A model generated the notes under the pieces. That model was given only the letters and a program-made list of their open reading frames with translations. It was not told the origin of the DNA and made no database searches. From the NCBI GenBank assembly GCA_001931535.1, contig CP016211.1, forward strand, positions 3,004,501-3,068,500: a stretch of 64,000 nt of DNA, in the 5' to 3' direction. Numbering within the stretch: position 1 is the first letter of the stretch; the number at the start of each line of letters is the position of its first letter. The DNA comes from Minicystis rosea. Its GTDB lineage: Bacteria > Myxococcota_A > Polyangia > Polyangiales > Polyangiaceae. The position numbers were made by a program, and so were the translations under genes. Positions 54,468 to 63,989 of the stretch are shown here, piece after piece.

Positions 54468-55739
54468 ATGAACATCAACTTCGCGCGCCTCAATCACATC
54501 CTCATCCCGTCCACCAAGGCGGGTCGTGATCGGTTTCGCGACAGCAGCCTCGGTCGGCTGATCGCGCCGATCGGCTGGTCGTACAGCGCGCTCACCGACG
54601 AGGGCAGGGTGCTGGCGATGGCGTCGGTGGTCGTGGGCGCGTTCGGCCTCGATGTGCAGTCGACGGTCGTGTACCTGCTCTGGTCCGCGCTGTCGGCGCT
54701 GCTCCTCGCGTCGCTCGTGCTCACTGCCTTTCATCGACCGCGGGACCTACGCCTCACGGTCTCGGCGCCGCGGCGCGTGACGGTGGGCGAGCCGCTGACG
54801 TTCACGTTGATGCTCCACAACGATGGCCCGCGCGATCGTCTGGCCGTGCGCATCGATGGGCCGTTCCTTCCTTGGGATGGATCCTTCGCCACGCCGGCGC
54901 CGCGCGTCGACCGCGTGCCTGCGGGCGGCAGCGTGCGCGTGGACATCGCGGCGCGCTTTTCGGCGCGCGGGGAGCATCACCTCGATGCGTTCTCGGCCGC
55001 GTTGCTCGTGCCGTTCGGCTTCGCGCAGGGGAGGGGCGCGCGCTCGGGCGGCGTGAAGTTCATGGTGGTGCCGCGCCTCGCCAACGTCACGCGTGTCACC
55101 ACGCCGCCGGGCACGCGGTACCAGACCGGCGGGGTCGCGCTCGCCTCGAAGACCGGCGAGGCCATGGACCTCTTGGGCGTGCGCCCGTACCGCGCCGGCG
55201 ATCCGGTGCGCCACCTGCACGCGCGGAGCTGGGCGCGCGCCGGCGAGCCCGTCGTGCGCGAGTACCAAGAAGAGTACTTCAGCCGCATCGGCGTGATCGT
55301 CGAGACCACCCTCGGCGACGCGCGCCGGCTCGAGGCGATCCTCTCGCTGGCCGCGGGGATCGTGGCCCACCTGTCGCGCGGCGAGGCGCTCATCGATCTC
55401 CTCGTGGTCGGCGATCACGTCCACGAGCTCACCATCGGCCGGAGCCTCGGCTTCCTCGATCAAGCGCTCGATCTCCTCGCGTGCGTCGAGCCCGAGCGCC
55501 GGCGGCCCGATCCTACCGCGCTCGCCGCGCGCCTGCGCCCGCACCTCGGCCGCCTCTCGTGCGTGATCGTCGTGGCCTCGTCGTGGGACGGCGGCGCGCT
55601 CGCCGAGCAGATCCGGGGCGCGGGCGTCGGCTGCGTGACGGTGCTCGTCGGCGCCGGGGAGGGGACCGCACCGCGCGCCACGGGCGTGCACAGCGTGACC
55701 GTGGCCGCCGTCGAGAAGGGAGAGGCGCTCGCATTTTGA
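54468..55739 (+). CDS. DUF58 domain protein
   Basis: The ATG at 54468 gives 423 residues; an in-frame ATG at 54423 is possible. Two N-terminal hydrophobic helices follow 'SYSALTDEGRVLAMASVVVG', then a beta domain, then the DUF58 core 'LLGVRPYRAGDPVRHLHARSW' and 'PVVREYQEEYFSRIGVIVETT', which is VWA-like. DUF58 proteins work with MoxR ATPases and transglutaminase-fold proteins. Here the moxR partner is upstream of the island at 45068. The product is probably an inner-membrane protein. Confidence 0.87.
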   Translation: MNINFARLNHILIPSTKAGRDRFRDSSLGRLIAPIGWSYSALTDEGRVLAMASVVVGAFGLDVQSTVVYLLWSALSALLLASLVLTAFHRPRDLRLTVSAPRRVTVGEPLTFTLMLHNDGPRDRLAVRIDGPFLPWDGSFATPAPRVDRVPAGGSVRVDIAARFSARGEHHLDAFSAALLVPFGFAQGRGARSGGVKFMVVPRLANVTRVTTPPGTRYQTGGVALASKTGEAMDLLGVRPYRAGDPVRHLHARSWARAGEPVVREYQEEYFSRIGVIVETTLGDARRLEAILSLAAGIVAHLSRGEALIDLLVVGDHVHELTIGRSLGFLDQALDLLACVEPERRRPDPTALAARLRPHLGRLSCVIVVASSWDGGALAEQIRGAGVGCVTVLVGAGEGTAPRATGVHSVTVAAVEKGEALAF

Positions 55740-55833
55740 GCTCCGCGGCGCCCCGGATCAGGAGCAACCGAACGGTTGCGCGTCGCCCGCGCAGCGCGCT
55801 CCGACGCTTCGGCCACGCGCCGCGGAGGTGCGC

Positions 55834-57708
55834 GTGATCCACTACCAGGCCGCGTCGCTCCTCGTCGTCACCATCCTCTACGGCTGGGTCGCGCAGCGGT
55901 TCGTCCTCGCGGCGCCGCTCGCGGCCGTCCTCGTGGCTTCGGTCGTCCTCCGCGCACGCGTCGCGCTGGGCCGCACGGCGCTGCGGGTCGCGCTCGTCGC
56001 CGCCGCCGCGCTCGGCCTCGCCGTCGATTGGATCGTGCCTGCCGTCGAGCGTCCCGACGTGCTCCGCCGCCCGTGGACGATGCTCGCGATGATGGGCCTC
56101 GCGGTCGGCGCCGCGCGTCTCTTCCTCGTCCCCGCGAAGGCTCCGGCGCGCCCCGACGATCGATCCGCGACGGAGCCGGCCGCCTCGCCGTTCACCTTTC
56201 TGCCCGGCCTCGTCGCGCTCATGGCCGCCGGCGAGACGGTCACCGGGCCGATCTACGCGGTCGCCATCGTCGCTTGGCTCGGGCTCGCGATCGCGGCGCA
56301 GCGCGCCGGTGATCGCGGGCGCCCGGCGCTGCGTGACATCCCCCGGCGCGAGCGCCTCGTCGCGCTGAGCCTCGTCGCGCTCGGCGTGGCCTTCGGTGCG
56401 ATCTCCATCGTCGGACTGCCGCCGCTCTCGCGCTGGATGGAGCGGCGCATCCTGCGATCGCTCGGCGGCGCCGAGACGGGCTTCAGCGAGCGCATGTGGC
56501 TGGGATCGCTCGACGGCCTCCTCGACTCCGACGAGGTGGTGATGCGCCTCGAAGGCCCGCGCACCGATTACCTCCGCGGCGCGGTCTTCGATCACTACGA
56601 GATCGGCCGCTGGGGCCGCGCGCATCCGCCGCGACCTCATTCCATCAGCACCGCGGCAGCCGGTGACGGCGACGATCGCGTGCGCCTCACCGTCGTCGCC
56701 GGCGCGCGCGATCGTTACTTCCTCCCGCGCGAAGCCCACGCGCTCCACGCCGCGGAGAAGCTCACCGCCGATCGCTTCGGCATCGTCCGCCTCGACGGCG
56801 GCACCGCCACCGAGCTCTCCTTCGCGGTAGGCGGCCCGCCCGAGCTCCCCACCGAAGATCCCACGTCCGACGATCTCGACATCCCGCCCTCGTTGCGCCG
56901 CCCGATCGGCCAGATCGCCGAAGCCTGGACCGCCGGCGCGACCACCCCCGAGACCAAGATCGGCGCCATCGCCGCGCACCTCGCCGAAGGCTTCACCTAC
57001 TCGCGCACGTTCCAGCGCCGCCGCGCCGATCCCATCCTCGACTTTCTCATCGACGATCACCGCGGCCACTGCGAATACTTCGCCACCGCGACCGCGCTCC
57101 TCGCGCGATCGGCCGGCGTCCCCGCGCGCGTCGTCATCGGTTACCGCGTGGCCGAGGAGAACGTCCTCGGTCGCTACTGGGTCGTGCGCGAGAAGAACGC
57201 CCACGCGTGGACCGAGGTCTACCTGCCCGGCAAAGGCTTCGTCACCCTCGACACCACGCCCGCCGATCCGCTCGCGCAGAACGCGCCCCATCGCACCCGT
57301 TGGGCGAGCGCCTTCGCCGATCTCGTGGCCGCTTGGTGGGGCAGGGCCATCGCCCGCATTACGCTGCTCCACGTCACCCTCGGCGGCGGCGTGATCATCA
57401 TCGTCGGCCTGGTGGTGCGCGAGCTGCGCAAGCCTTCCCGGAAAGCGCGCGAGCGTGACGCGAAGACGAAGGCCGATCCGCCGCCGCCGAGCCTGCTCCG
57501 CCTCCTCGCCGCGCTCGCGCAGAAGGGCCTCGTCCGCGGCGACGCCGAGCCCATCGAGCGCTTCGCCGCGCGCCTCGCCGACGCGGAGCAGGGCGAAGCC
57601 GCGGCGCTCCTCGAGCGCTGGTCGGCCTTTCGTTACGGCGGCATCGGCGACGGCAACGCGCTCGCGCGCGACATGGACGCCTTCGCCGATCGCACGCGCC
57701 GCCGCTGA
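55834..57708 (+). CDS. TgpA-like membrane transglutaminase (DUF3488-transglutaminase)
   Basis: GGAG at 6-nt spacing favours the GTG at 55834 over 55828, giving 624 residues. Five or six N-terminal helices precede a periplasmic transglutaminase core with the triad Cys in 'HRGHCEYFATATALLAR', His in 'EKNAHAWTEVYLPG' and Asp in 'LDTTPADP'. A further helix ('GVIIIVGLVVREL') is followed by a DUF4129-like cytoplasmic tail. It completes the MoxR-DUF58-TGase set and is thought to act in envelope maintenance. Confidence 0.88.
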   Translation: MIHYQAASLLVVTILYGWVAQRFVLAAPLAAVLVASVVLRARVALGRTALRVALVAAAALGLAVDWIVPAVERPDVLRRPWTMLAMMGLAVGAARLFLVPAKAPARPDDRSATEPAASPFTFLPGLVALMAAGETVTGPIYAVAIVAWLGLAIAAQRAGDRGRPALRDIPRRERLVALSLVALGVAFGAISIVGLPPLSRWMERRILRSLGGAETGFSERMWLGSLDGLLDSDEVVMRLEGPRTDYLRGAVFDHYEIGRWGRAHPPRPHSISTAAAGDGDDRVRLTVVAGARDRYFLPREAHALHAAEKLTADRFGIVRLDGGTATELSFAVGGPPELPTEDPTSDDLDIPPSLRRPIGQIAEAWTAGATTPETKIGAIAAHLAEGFTYSRTFQRRRADPILDFLIDDHRGHCEYFATATALLARSAGVPARVVIGYRVAEENVLGRYWVVREKNAHAWTEVYLPGKGFVTLDTTPADPLAQNAPHRTRWASAFADLVAAWWGRAIARITLLHVTLGGGVIIIVGLVVRELRKPSRKARERDAKTKADPPPPSLLRLLAALAQKGLVRGDAEPIERFAARLADAEQGEAAALLERWSAFRYGGIGDGNALARDMDAFADRTRRR

Positions 57709-57737
57709 GCCCACCGTCGCGAACGCGCGACGTGGCG

Positions 57738-58742
57738 TCAGCCTTCGCTCACCCGAAGCACGATCTTCCCCGACGCGCGGTGCGAGGCGCTGTGCCGGTG
57801 CGCCTCCTGGATCTCGGTGAGCGGCAGCACGCGATCGATGACCGGCCGGATCGCGCCCTGCTCGACGAGGCCCGCGATCGTGTCGAGCTGCATGCCGTCG
57901 CTACGCTTGATGACGTGACGGCTACGGATGCGCTTCCGGAAGTACGGCGCCACGATGAGGCGCGCCATCGCGTAGGCCACCGTGAACAGGCTGAGGAACG
58001 GCCCGTGCCGCTCGACGTGACGAGGCACGTCGACCGAGATGTTCGCGATGCGGCCTCCTTCGCGGAGCACGCGGAGGTTGTCCTCGAAGCCATCCTCCCC
58101 GAGGCTGTCGAGGATCAGATCCACGGGCGCGCACGCGTCCGCGAAGCTCACCTTGCGATAGTCGATCACCTCGTCGGCGCCGAGGCTCCGCACGAGCGCC
58201 TCGTTCCGCTCGCTGGCGGTGGTGATCACGTGCGCGCCGAGGTGCTTCGCGAGCTGGATGGCGAACGTGCCCACGCCGCCCGCGCCGGCATGGATGAGCA
58301 CGCGCTCCCCGCGCTGGAGGCGTCCGCTGTCGACGAGGCATTGAGAGGCGGTCAACCCCACGAGCGGTATCGACGCGGCCTCCTCGTGGGTCACGTTCCC
58401 GGGCTTGCGCCCGACCTGGCGCTCGTCGATGCACACGTACTCGGCGTACGTGCCGGGCCGGTTGTGGGCCGGCGACGACCACACCTCGTCACCGACCTTG
58501 AACCGCGTGACCTCCGCGCCGACCGCCTCGACCACACCCGAGACGTCGAGGCCGAGGATCCACGGCAGCCGGTAGCGCACCAAGTTGCGCTGCCCGCCGC
58601 TGCGGAGCTTCCAGTCGACGGGATTGACGGCCGTGGCGCGGACGCGGACCAGCACGTCACGGGGTCGGGGCGTGGGCTTTTCGACCTCGTCGAGGCGAAG
58701 CACCTCGGGGCCACCATATTCGTGGATTCGGACGGCGCGCAT
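57738..58742 (-). CDS. NADP-dependent zinc-type alcohol dehydrogenase/quinone oxidoreductase family protein
   Basis: The 334-residue MDR protein starts 'MRAVRIHEYGGPEVLRLDEV', has 'VRATAVNPVDWKLR', 'LGLDVSGVVEAVG', the nucleotide-binding 'VLIHAGAGGVGTFAIQLAKHLGA' and 'LPLTEIQEAHRHSASHRASGKIVL' at the end. It lacks the zinc-binding cysteines, as in the quinone-oxidoreductase branch. It probably reduces quinones or enones with NADPH. It is convergent with the transglutaminase gene across 29 nt. Confidence 0.9.
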   Translation of the reverse strand: MRAVRIHEYGGPEVLRLDEVEKPTPRPRDVLVRVRATAVNPVDWKLRSGGQRNLVRYRLPWILGLDVSGVVEAVGAEVTRFKVGDEVWSSPAHNRPGTYAEYVCIDERQVGRKPGNVTHEEAASIPLVGLTASQCLVDSGRLQRGERVLIHAGAGGVGTFAIQLAKHLGAHVITTASERNEALVRSLGADEVIDYRKVSFADACAPVDLILDSLGEDGFEDNLRVLREGGRIANISVDVPRHVERHGPFLSLFTVAYAMARLIVAPYFRKRIRSRHVIKRSDGMQLDTIAGLVEQGAIRPVIDRVLPLTEIQEAHRHSASHRASGKIVLRVSEG

Positions 58743-58839
58743 GGCCGCGCAGTCCTCCAGGGCCGCTCGTGGGTCAAGCCGCCTTCACGCTTCTTCACAC
58801 CGCGCGATCGCGCGCGGCGTGAAGAGCATGCCGAGCGCG

Positions 58840-60792
58840 CTACTCGTGCACGACGACGAGCGTGCCGCGGTTCTCCGGCGTGGACCAGACCGCGTGCCAC
58901 CCGCGCGGCAGGTGCGGCTCGCTCCACATGAAGACCTTCTTCGCGTCGAGCGGCGACATGTTCACGCAGCCGTGGCTCATCTCGTGGCCGAAGTTGTTGT
59001 GCCAGAAGGCCGCGTGGATCGCGTACGACCCCTCGAAATACTGCACGAAGGGCACGTCCTCGATGGAGTAGGGCAGGTCGCTCGCGGCCTTGCCGTCGCC
59101 ATCCATCGTCACGGCGATGTGCTTCTCGCGGATGCGGAACGTGCCCTGGATGGTCGCGTGGTTCTTCTCTTTGTCCTTCGACTTCTTCCCGGGCGAGATG
59201 AGCGCGGCGAACACGGGCTTGTCACCCTCGAGCGCCACCAGCGTCTTGCGCGTCAGGTTGACGTCGATCCACTTCTCGTTCGGGCCGAGGTCCGCGGGGC
59301 GCGGGCCCTGCTCGGTGTACGTGCCGTCGCTGGCCTTCATCCACCAGCCCTCGGACGTCTGCCGGTAGGTCTTGCCCTGGTGCTCCATCGTCGCGCCCGT
59401 GAGCCCGACGGCGGTGAACTTGGGGACGCTGCCGGCGACCTTCACCGTCTTCTGGTCGGCGTCGTACTCGAACTTCGACGCGCTCTTCGCCAGGACGAAG
59501 CCGATCTGCTTCACGCCCTCGACGAAGTCCATGCCCTGCGTGGTCGCCGGCTTGACCAAGTACATCCGGTCGGCGGGCGCCACGAGGCCGCCGGTGGTCT
59601 TGTACCAAGCGCGGTTGTTCCACGCGAAGGTCTTGTCCACGGCGACGAAGAAGCCCCTCACCATGCGCTTGGCCAGCGTGCCGTCGGCGTCCTGCGACAG
59701 GTCGTCGAGCTTGACCTTGATGGGCTTGCCCTTCTCCGCCGTCTGCTGCCACCAGGGCTTCTCTTCTTCGGGCGCGCCCGCGTCCGCGTCGAGCAGCCCG
59801 AGCGAGTCGGCCTTGGCGAGCGATTCGGGCTTGGCGGCCGCGGTGTCCGTCTCGTGCGGCTCCTCGGCCGAGCCCTCGTCGCCGGCGGCAGCGGCCTTCT
59901 CCTTCTCGCGCTCCTTCTCGGCCTTGCGCTTCGCCTTCTTCGCGGCCTCGAGGTACGGCTCGTACTTGAGCATGTCCTCGCGCGAGGGGACCGAGCGGTA
60001 GAGCGGCGTGCCGTGCGCGCTGTTGTGCGCGTACTTGTACGGGAGCAGATCCTCGAGCGCGGGCGGCGTGATGCCGCCGAGCTTGATCTGCGGGCCCTTG
60101 AGATCGAGCGTCGCGTAACGCCCGCACACGTAGCCGCCGTCGACGAGCTTGTACCAACCGGCGGAGCACTTCGTGGTCGTGTCCTTGATGACGCCCGGCT
60201 CGACCGGCACCTTGCCGCCGAGGCGGACGTAGCCGAGCTCCCGCTTCGAGAACTCGGGCTTGGCGAAGATCGGCGTCTGCAGCATGAGCGCGCCGAGCAA
60301 CGGCCCCGTGTAGGGCTTGTCGGCGGCCGCCGTGGTGGCGCTCGGCGCCGCCGTCGGCGACGCGGTGGTCGAAGCGACGGCGGTGACGGCCGAAGCAGGC
60401 GTCGTCTTGGCGTGGCCGGAGGGCGCGGGCAGGGAGCTCACGCGCGGCGGGACCTCGACCGACGGGCCGGGAGGCGGCTCGTTGCGGCACCCGGCGGAGT
60501 AGGCGACAGCGCCGCCCAAGGCCGTGGCCGCGGCGAAGCCCATCACGCTCGCCAGCGCGCTCGATCCACGAAGCGGAGGCTGCTGCGGCTCCACGGGAGG
60601 CTTCGGCCCGACGCGGTGGTTACCGCCGGCCGGATGGAAGGACTGCCTTCCGGACGCATGGGACCCGCCCGGCGGGATCGATCGCACACGATCCCGTGGA
60701 GCAGGGGGGCGGGGAGGCTCTCTGGTCGTCATCCCTTCGTCGTTGCCGGGGCCGCTCGGGCGGTCTTCGGCTCTTAGTAGCTGGTCCTTCAT
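58840..60792 (-). CDS. L,D-transpeptidase (YkuD family) lipoprotein/membrane protein
   Basis: The start is uncertain (in-frame candidates at 60855, 60792 and 60732; none has a good ribosome-binding site). A basic Pro-rich N-terminus leads to a hydrophobic segment 'ASVMGFAAATALGGAVAYSAGC', which could be a lipobox or an anchor. A long Ala/Lys/Glu-rich middle includes a charged coiled coil ('AAKKAKRKAEKEREKEKAA'). The catalytic YkuD domain near the C-terminus has 'SYAIHAAFWHNNFG' and 'MSHGCVNMS' with the catalytic Cys. It would form 3-3 peptidoglycan crosslinks or attach lipoproteins. The protein is unusually long for the family. Confidence 0.87.
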   Translation of the reverse strand: MKDQLLRAEDRPSGPGNDEGMTTREPPRPPAPRDRVRSIPPGGSHASGRQSFHPAGGNHRVGPKPPVEPQQPPLRGSSALASVMGFAAATALGGAVAYSAGCRNEPPPGPSVEVPPRVSSLPAPSGHAKTTPASAVTAVASTTASPTAAPSATTAAADKPYTGPLLGALMLQTPIFAKPEFSKRELGYVRLGGKVPVEPGVIKDTTTKCSAGWYKLVDGGYVCGRYATLDLKGPQIKLGGITPPALEDLLPYKYAHNSAHGTPLYRSVPSREDMLKYEPYLEAAKKAKRKAEKEREKEKAAAAGDEGSAEEPHETDTAAAKPESLAKADSLGLLDADAGAPEEEKPWWQQTAEKGKPIKVKLDDLSQDADGTLAKRMVRGFFVAVDKTFAWNNRAWYKTTGGLVAPADRMYLVKPATTQGMDFVEGVKQIGFVLAKSASKFEYDADQKTVKVAGSVPKFTAVGLTGATMEHQGKTYRQTSEGWWMKASDGTYTEQGPRPADLGPNEKWIDVNLTRKTLVALEGDKPVFAALISPGKKSKDKEKNHATIQGTFRIREKHIAVTMDGDGKAASDLPYSIEDVPFVQYFEGSYAIHAAFWHNNFGHEMSHGCVNMSPLDAKKVFMWSEPHLPRGWHAVWSTPENRGTLVVVHE

Positions 60793-60895
60793 CTGTCGAT
60801 CCAGTTCTTGGCGACGCGTGGCCGCGCCCCCCGCCCCGAGCGAGCCCCGTGCCACGGCGCCGAACCGCGTTTCTCCCGCGAAGGCCGCGTGCTGC

Positions 60896-60901
60896 TAGGG
60901 T
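60896..60901 (+). promoter_or_regulatory. TAGGGT -10-like element close to a start codon
   Basis: CTAGGGTAGCCGCG directly precedes the GTG at 60908. The identical 14-mer precedes the ATG at 46257. No clear -35 is visible here. The 6-nt gap to the start codon implies a leaderless or nearly leaderless transcript. Confidence 0.4.
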
Positions 60902-60907
60902 AGCCGC

Positions 60908-62290
60908 GTGGTGAAATCGGCCCAGGCGCGCGGTCGAATCGACACGCCTTCGCGACCGACGCCCGGCGCCGCCCCCGGCGCCGGACGACGCCCCGTGCCT
61001 TCGGGCCGGGACAATTGGCTCAATCACGCCTTCGTACGCGCGATCGCCGTCGCGGCCCTCCTCCATCTGCCGCTGTTCCCGTCGCGCGTCTTCGACTGGG
61101 TGCGCCTCGCGTTCTCCAAACCCGGCGACTACGACGACGCGGACGCGCAGGCCGTCGTCCCCGTCGACCTCGATCTCCTCTCTACGGAGCCCGTCGCCGA
61201 GCCGCCTGCGCCCGCGCCGCCCGCACCCGCGCCTCCGCCGGTGCCCGCCGCCGGCCCCGGTGACGAAGCACCCGATGCCGGCGCACCACGCGCGCGCCCC
61301 GATGCCGGCGCTCCGCCACCCGATGGCGGTGCTCCGCCACCCGATGCCGGCGCACCGCGGCCGGCGCCGTCGGTCACTCCGAAGCCGGCGGGCCCCGCGA
61401 CGCCCGCGCCGGTGCGCGATCCCATGGCCGCCGCCGGAAGCGCGGGGAAGATCGCCGCCAAGGACCCCAACGTTCAGTTTCTTCTTTCGGGTCGCGCGAT
61501 GCGCAAGCACGCGCTCGGCGCGTTCTTCAGCCGCATCCTCTTGATGGTCCCGGAGTGGCACCAGTTTTTTCAGGACACGCCGGTCGATCCCATTCGAGAC
61601 TTCGACCATCTCCTCATCACCGCGCCGCGCCTCCGAGGCGACAGCGGGAAGATGGTGGCGATCATGGAGACCAACATCTCCGGCGACGCCATCCACGCGG
61701 CCGTCGGGCAGGTGATCCATCAGACGAACGGCGTCTGGATCGAGGACGCGCCCGTCACCGCCGCGCGCGCCAAGGTCGGCGGCGCGCACCGCATCTTCGC
61801 GCTGCTCCCGGAGAAGCGGCTCCTGGTGATCCTTCCGGGTGATGCATCGGATCAGCTCGAGAAGCTCAAGCAGGCGAAGGGATTCCGAAATTCTGCCGAG
61901 GCGATCGTCGTCTCGGTGCTCACGCCCGCGCGCCCCTTCGGCACGTTCTTCCCGCTCCCGGAGAGCCTCAAGTGGATGCGCCTCTCGGTGATCCCGACCA
62001 CCGACGGCGGCGTCGATCTCGCCATCGACGCCGGCGACCGATCGGCGGAGCTGGCGGTGAAGGACGCCGAGGCCATGACGAAGGAGCTCGAGCGCCGGCG
62101 GAAGATCGACGTGCTCGGGCTCACCTCCGTGGAGATCTTGAGCGCCTTCACCTTCACGGCGGACGGCGAGACCATCCGCGGGCGAACCCACGTCACCAGC
62201 GTGCAGCTCCGCCAGATCATGGCCTTCGTGGAGACGCAGGCGCAGCAGCGCTGGGGCGCGGCGCCGCGGGGCGGTCGCACCGAACACTAG
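60908..62290 (+). CDS. Membrane-anchored protein with Pro/Ala/Asp-rich repeats
   Basis: The 460-residue protein has one transmembrane helix ('FVRAIAVAALLHLPLF') after a 40-residue basic N-terminus, like TonB or GltJ-type proteins. A periplasmic linker of 'PDAGAP/PPDGGAP' units follows, encoded partly by a 21-bp tandem repeat at 61310-61351. The C-terminal ~270 residues are globular ('VQFLLSGRAMRKHALGAFFS', 'DFDHLLITAPRLRGD', 'GGAHRIFALLPEKRLLVILP'), a pattern I know only from uncharacterised myxobacterial proteins. Two GTG codons (60908 and 60911) could start it. Confidence 0.7.
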   Translation: MVKSAQARGRIDTPSRPTPGAAPGAGRRPVPSGRDNWLNHAFVRAIAVAALLHLPLFPSRVFDWVRLAFSKPGDYDDADAQAVVPVDLDLLSTEPVAEPPAPAPPAPAPPPVPAAGPGDEAPDAGAPRARPDAGAPPPDGGAPPPDAGAPRPAPSVTPKPAGPATPAPVRDPMAAAGSAGKIAAKDPNVQFLLSGRAMRKHALGAFFSRILLMVPEWHQFFQDTPVDPIRDFDHLLITAPRLRGDSGKMVAIMETNISGDAIHAAVGQVIHQTNGVWIEDAPVTAARAKVGGAHRIFALLPEKRLLVILPGDASDQLEKLKQAKGFRNSAEAIVVSVLTPARPFGTFFPLPESLKWMRLSVIPTTDGGVDLAIDAGDRSAELAVKDAEAMTKELERRRKIDVLGLTSVEILSAFTFTADGETIRGRTHVTSVQLRQIMAFVETQAQQRWGAAPRGGRTEH

Positions 62291-62362
62291 CCAAAGCTCT
62301 CATTCTCAACTAAGTGGGCGCTGTCCCGAAGGGGCCGCGGACGGCCCTGGACCATTGCCGGC

Positions 62363-63538
62363 ATGTCGACGACGCCCCACGCCGTGTTCGAGGAGATCGC
62401 CGCCCACAAGCGCGGTGACGATCTCGCACGCCTCGTCCACACGGTGGCCTTCGCCGCCGCCGACGAGCGCCGCCAGAGCCTCGCCGATGGCCTCGCCGAA
62501 GTGGCCGAGCGCGCCGGCATCACCGCGGAGGACGCGGAGACGCCGTACGGCAACGTGCTCCGCGCCCTCGAGCGCGGCGGCGCCGAATCCGCCGGCTCCG
62601 CCACCCGCACGCTGCTCGCGGCCCTCCTGGCGCGGGGCGTGGCCCTCTCTCCGCCGCAGGGCGAGAGCGCCGAGGCGCGCGTCGCCGAAGCGCTGCTCTG
62701 GCTCTCGACCAACACGTCGATCGACGCCCTCGCGGCCGTCGACGAGGCCCTCGCCGGCAAGGCGGCGGGCCTGTGGCGGGCGGTGGCGACCTTGGTCCGC
62801 CGCATCGACGACGGCGGCGCCCCGCTGCTCGGCCGCGCCGGCGCGGTCATCGGCGCGTCCGCGCTGCGCGAGAGCACCTCCGCCGTCGCCCGCGACGAGG
62901 CGCAGGCCCTGGCCACCGAGGTGCGCGATCCCATCGTGCGCTCGCTGCTCTCGGGCGCCGGCACCGCCGCGGACGAGAGCGGCTCGGCCCTCGCCGCCGG
63001 CGAGCTGTCGACGCCCCCGCGGCATCCGGTGAAGCTCGTGCTCATGAGCATCACGGGGATCCTCCTCGTGATGCACGTGGCCCGCCTCGTGGGCCGCATC
63101 GCCTTGCAATACCGCCGTCCGGCGGAGATCCGCGTGAACGGGCAGGGCGTCGTGCTCCGCTCGAAGACGGAGCTCCTCGGGCGCACGCTGCGCGAACGCG
63201 AGACGGTGATCCCCGCCGACGGCCTGGTGCGCGCCACGCGCGAGGTCCGCTTCTCGGCGATCCTGCTCTACACCGGCCTCTTCACGCTGGCCCTCGGCAG
63301 CTACTTCGGCGTCGCGCTCTTCATCGACGGCGCGCGCGTCGGCTCGCCCGAGATGATTGGCATCGGCGCGCTCCTGGTGATGGGCGGCGTCGGCCTCGAC
63401 TTCCTCCTGGGCACCGCCCACAGCAGCATCCGCGGCCGCTGCCGCGTGGTGCTCGTCCCCAAGAAGGGCCCCGCCTTCGCCGTCGGCGATCTGGAGCCCG
63501 CCGTCGCCGACGCGGCGATCGCGCGGCTGAAGCGCTGA
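62363..63538 (+). CDS. Membrane protein of unknown function
   Basis: The 391-residue protein has a helical cytoplasmic N-terminal half, Ala/Glu-rich and without motifs, and three hydrophobic helices: 'LVLMSITGILLVMHVARLV', 'ILLYTGLFTLALGSYFGVALFI' and 'MIGIGALLVMGGVGLDFLL'. Between them lies a small beta domain ('EIRVNGQGVVLRSKTELLG') and at the end 'GRCRVVLVPKKGPAFAVGDLEP', possibly PH-like. It follows the previous gene by 72 nt on the same strand. Confidence 0.65.
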   Translation: MSTTPHAVFEEIAAHKRGDDLARLVHTVAFAAADERRQSLADGLAEVAERAGITAEDAETPYGNVLRALERGGAESAGSATRTLLAALLARGVALSPPQGESAEARVAEALLWLSTNTSIDALAAVDEALAGKAAGLWRAVATLVRRIDDGGAPLLGRAGAVIGASALRESTSAVARDEAQALATEVRDPIVRSLLSGAGTAADESGSALAAGELSTPPRHPVKLVLMSITGILLVMHVARLVGRIALQYRRPAEIRVNGQGVVLRSKTELLGRTLRERETVIPADGLVRATREVRFSAILLYTGLFTLALGSYFGVALFIDGARVGSPEMIGIGALLVMGGVGLDFLLGTAHSSIRGRCRVVLVPKKGPAFAVGDLEPAVADAAIARLKR

Positions 63539-63540
63539 AG

Positions 63541-63989
63541 TGACCGTTCCCGGGGCGGGTCGCCGACCGTGGCGGCCCTCCTCGAACGCCGGCGCCCCTC
63601 GGTACCCGTGACGACGGATTGCGACGTCGTCCTCGTCGGAGCGGCCCACCGATCGACTCCTCGGTGCGCGCGCTGCCGCCGCAGCCCACCACGAGCCTGA
63701 GGGCGCTCGTCTCGCAGCGAGTGCATGGCTTGCGCTCCGGCACGCAGACGGCGCGCATCCCGAGGTCATCGCACCGCCGTCGCGCCGCGCCGCGAGCCGT
63801 GCACGGCGGGTGCATACACGGCCGTTCGTGATCGCTGCTGCTGCCTGCCCGCTCGGCCCGACCGCAATCCCTCGCGCGCGGTCGTGGCCCAGCTCCGTGC
63901 CGGGCGCGCTCCGTCGCGTAGTCGCCGCCGGCATCTTCCTCGGCGCCGGCCCAGCAACCGGCGCCCACGTTTGACCCGGGAGAGGACGC
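63541..63989. other. 449-nt region without a supported gene
   Basis: No frame has convincing codon structure or recognisable protein similarity. GC-rich inverted segments (for example GCCGTG...CACGGC near 63800-63825) are present but not clearly functional. Confidence 0.35.
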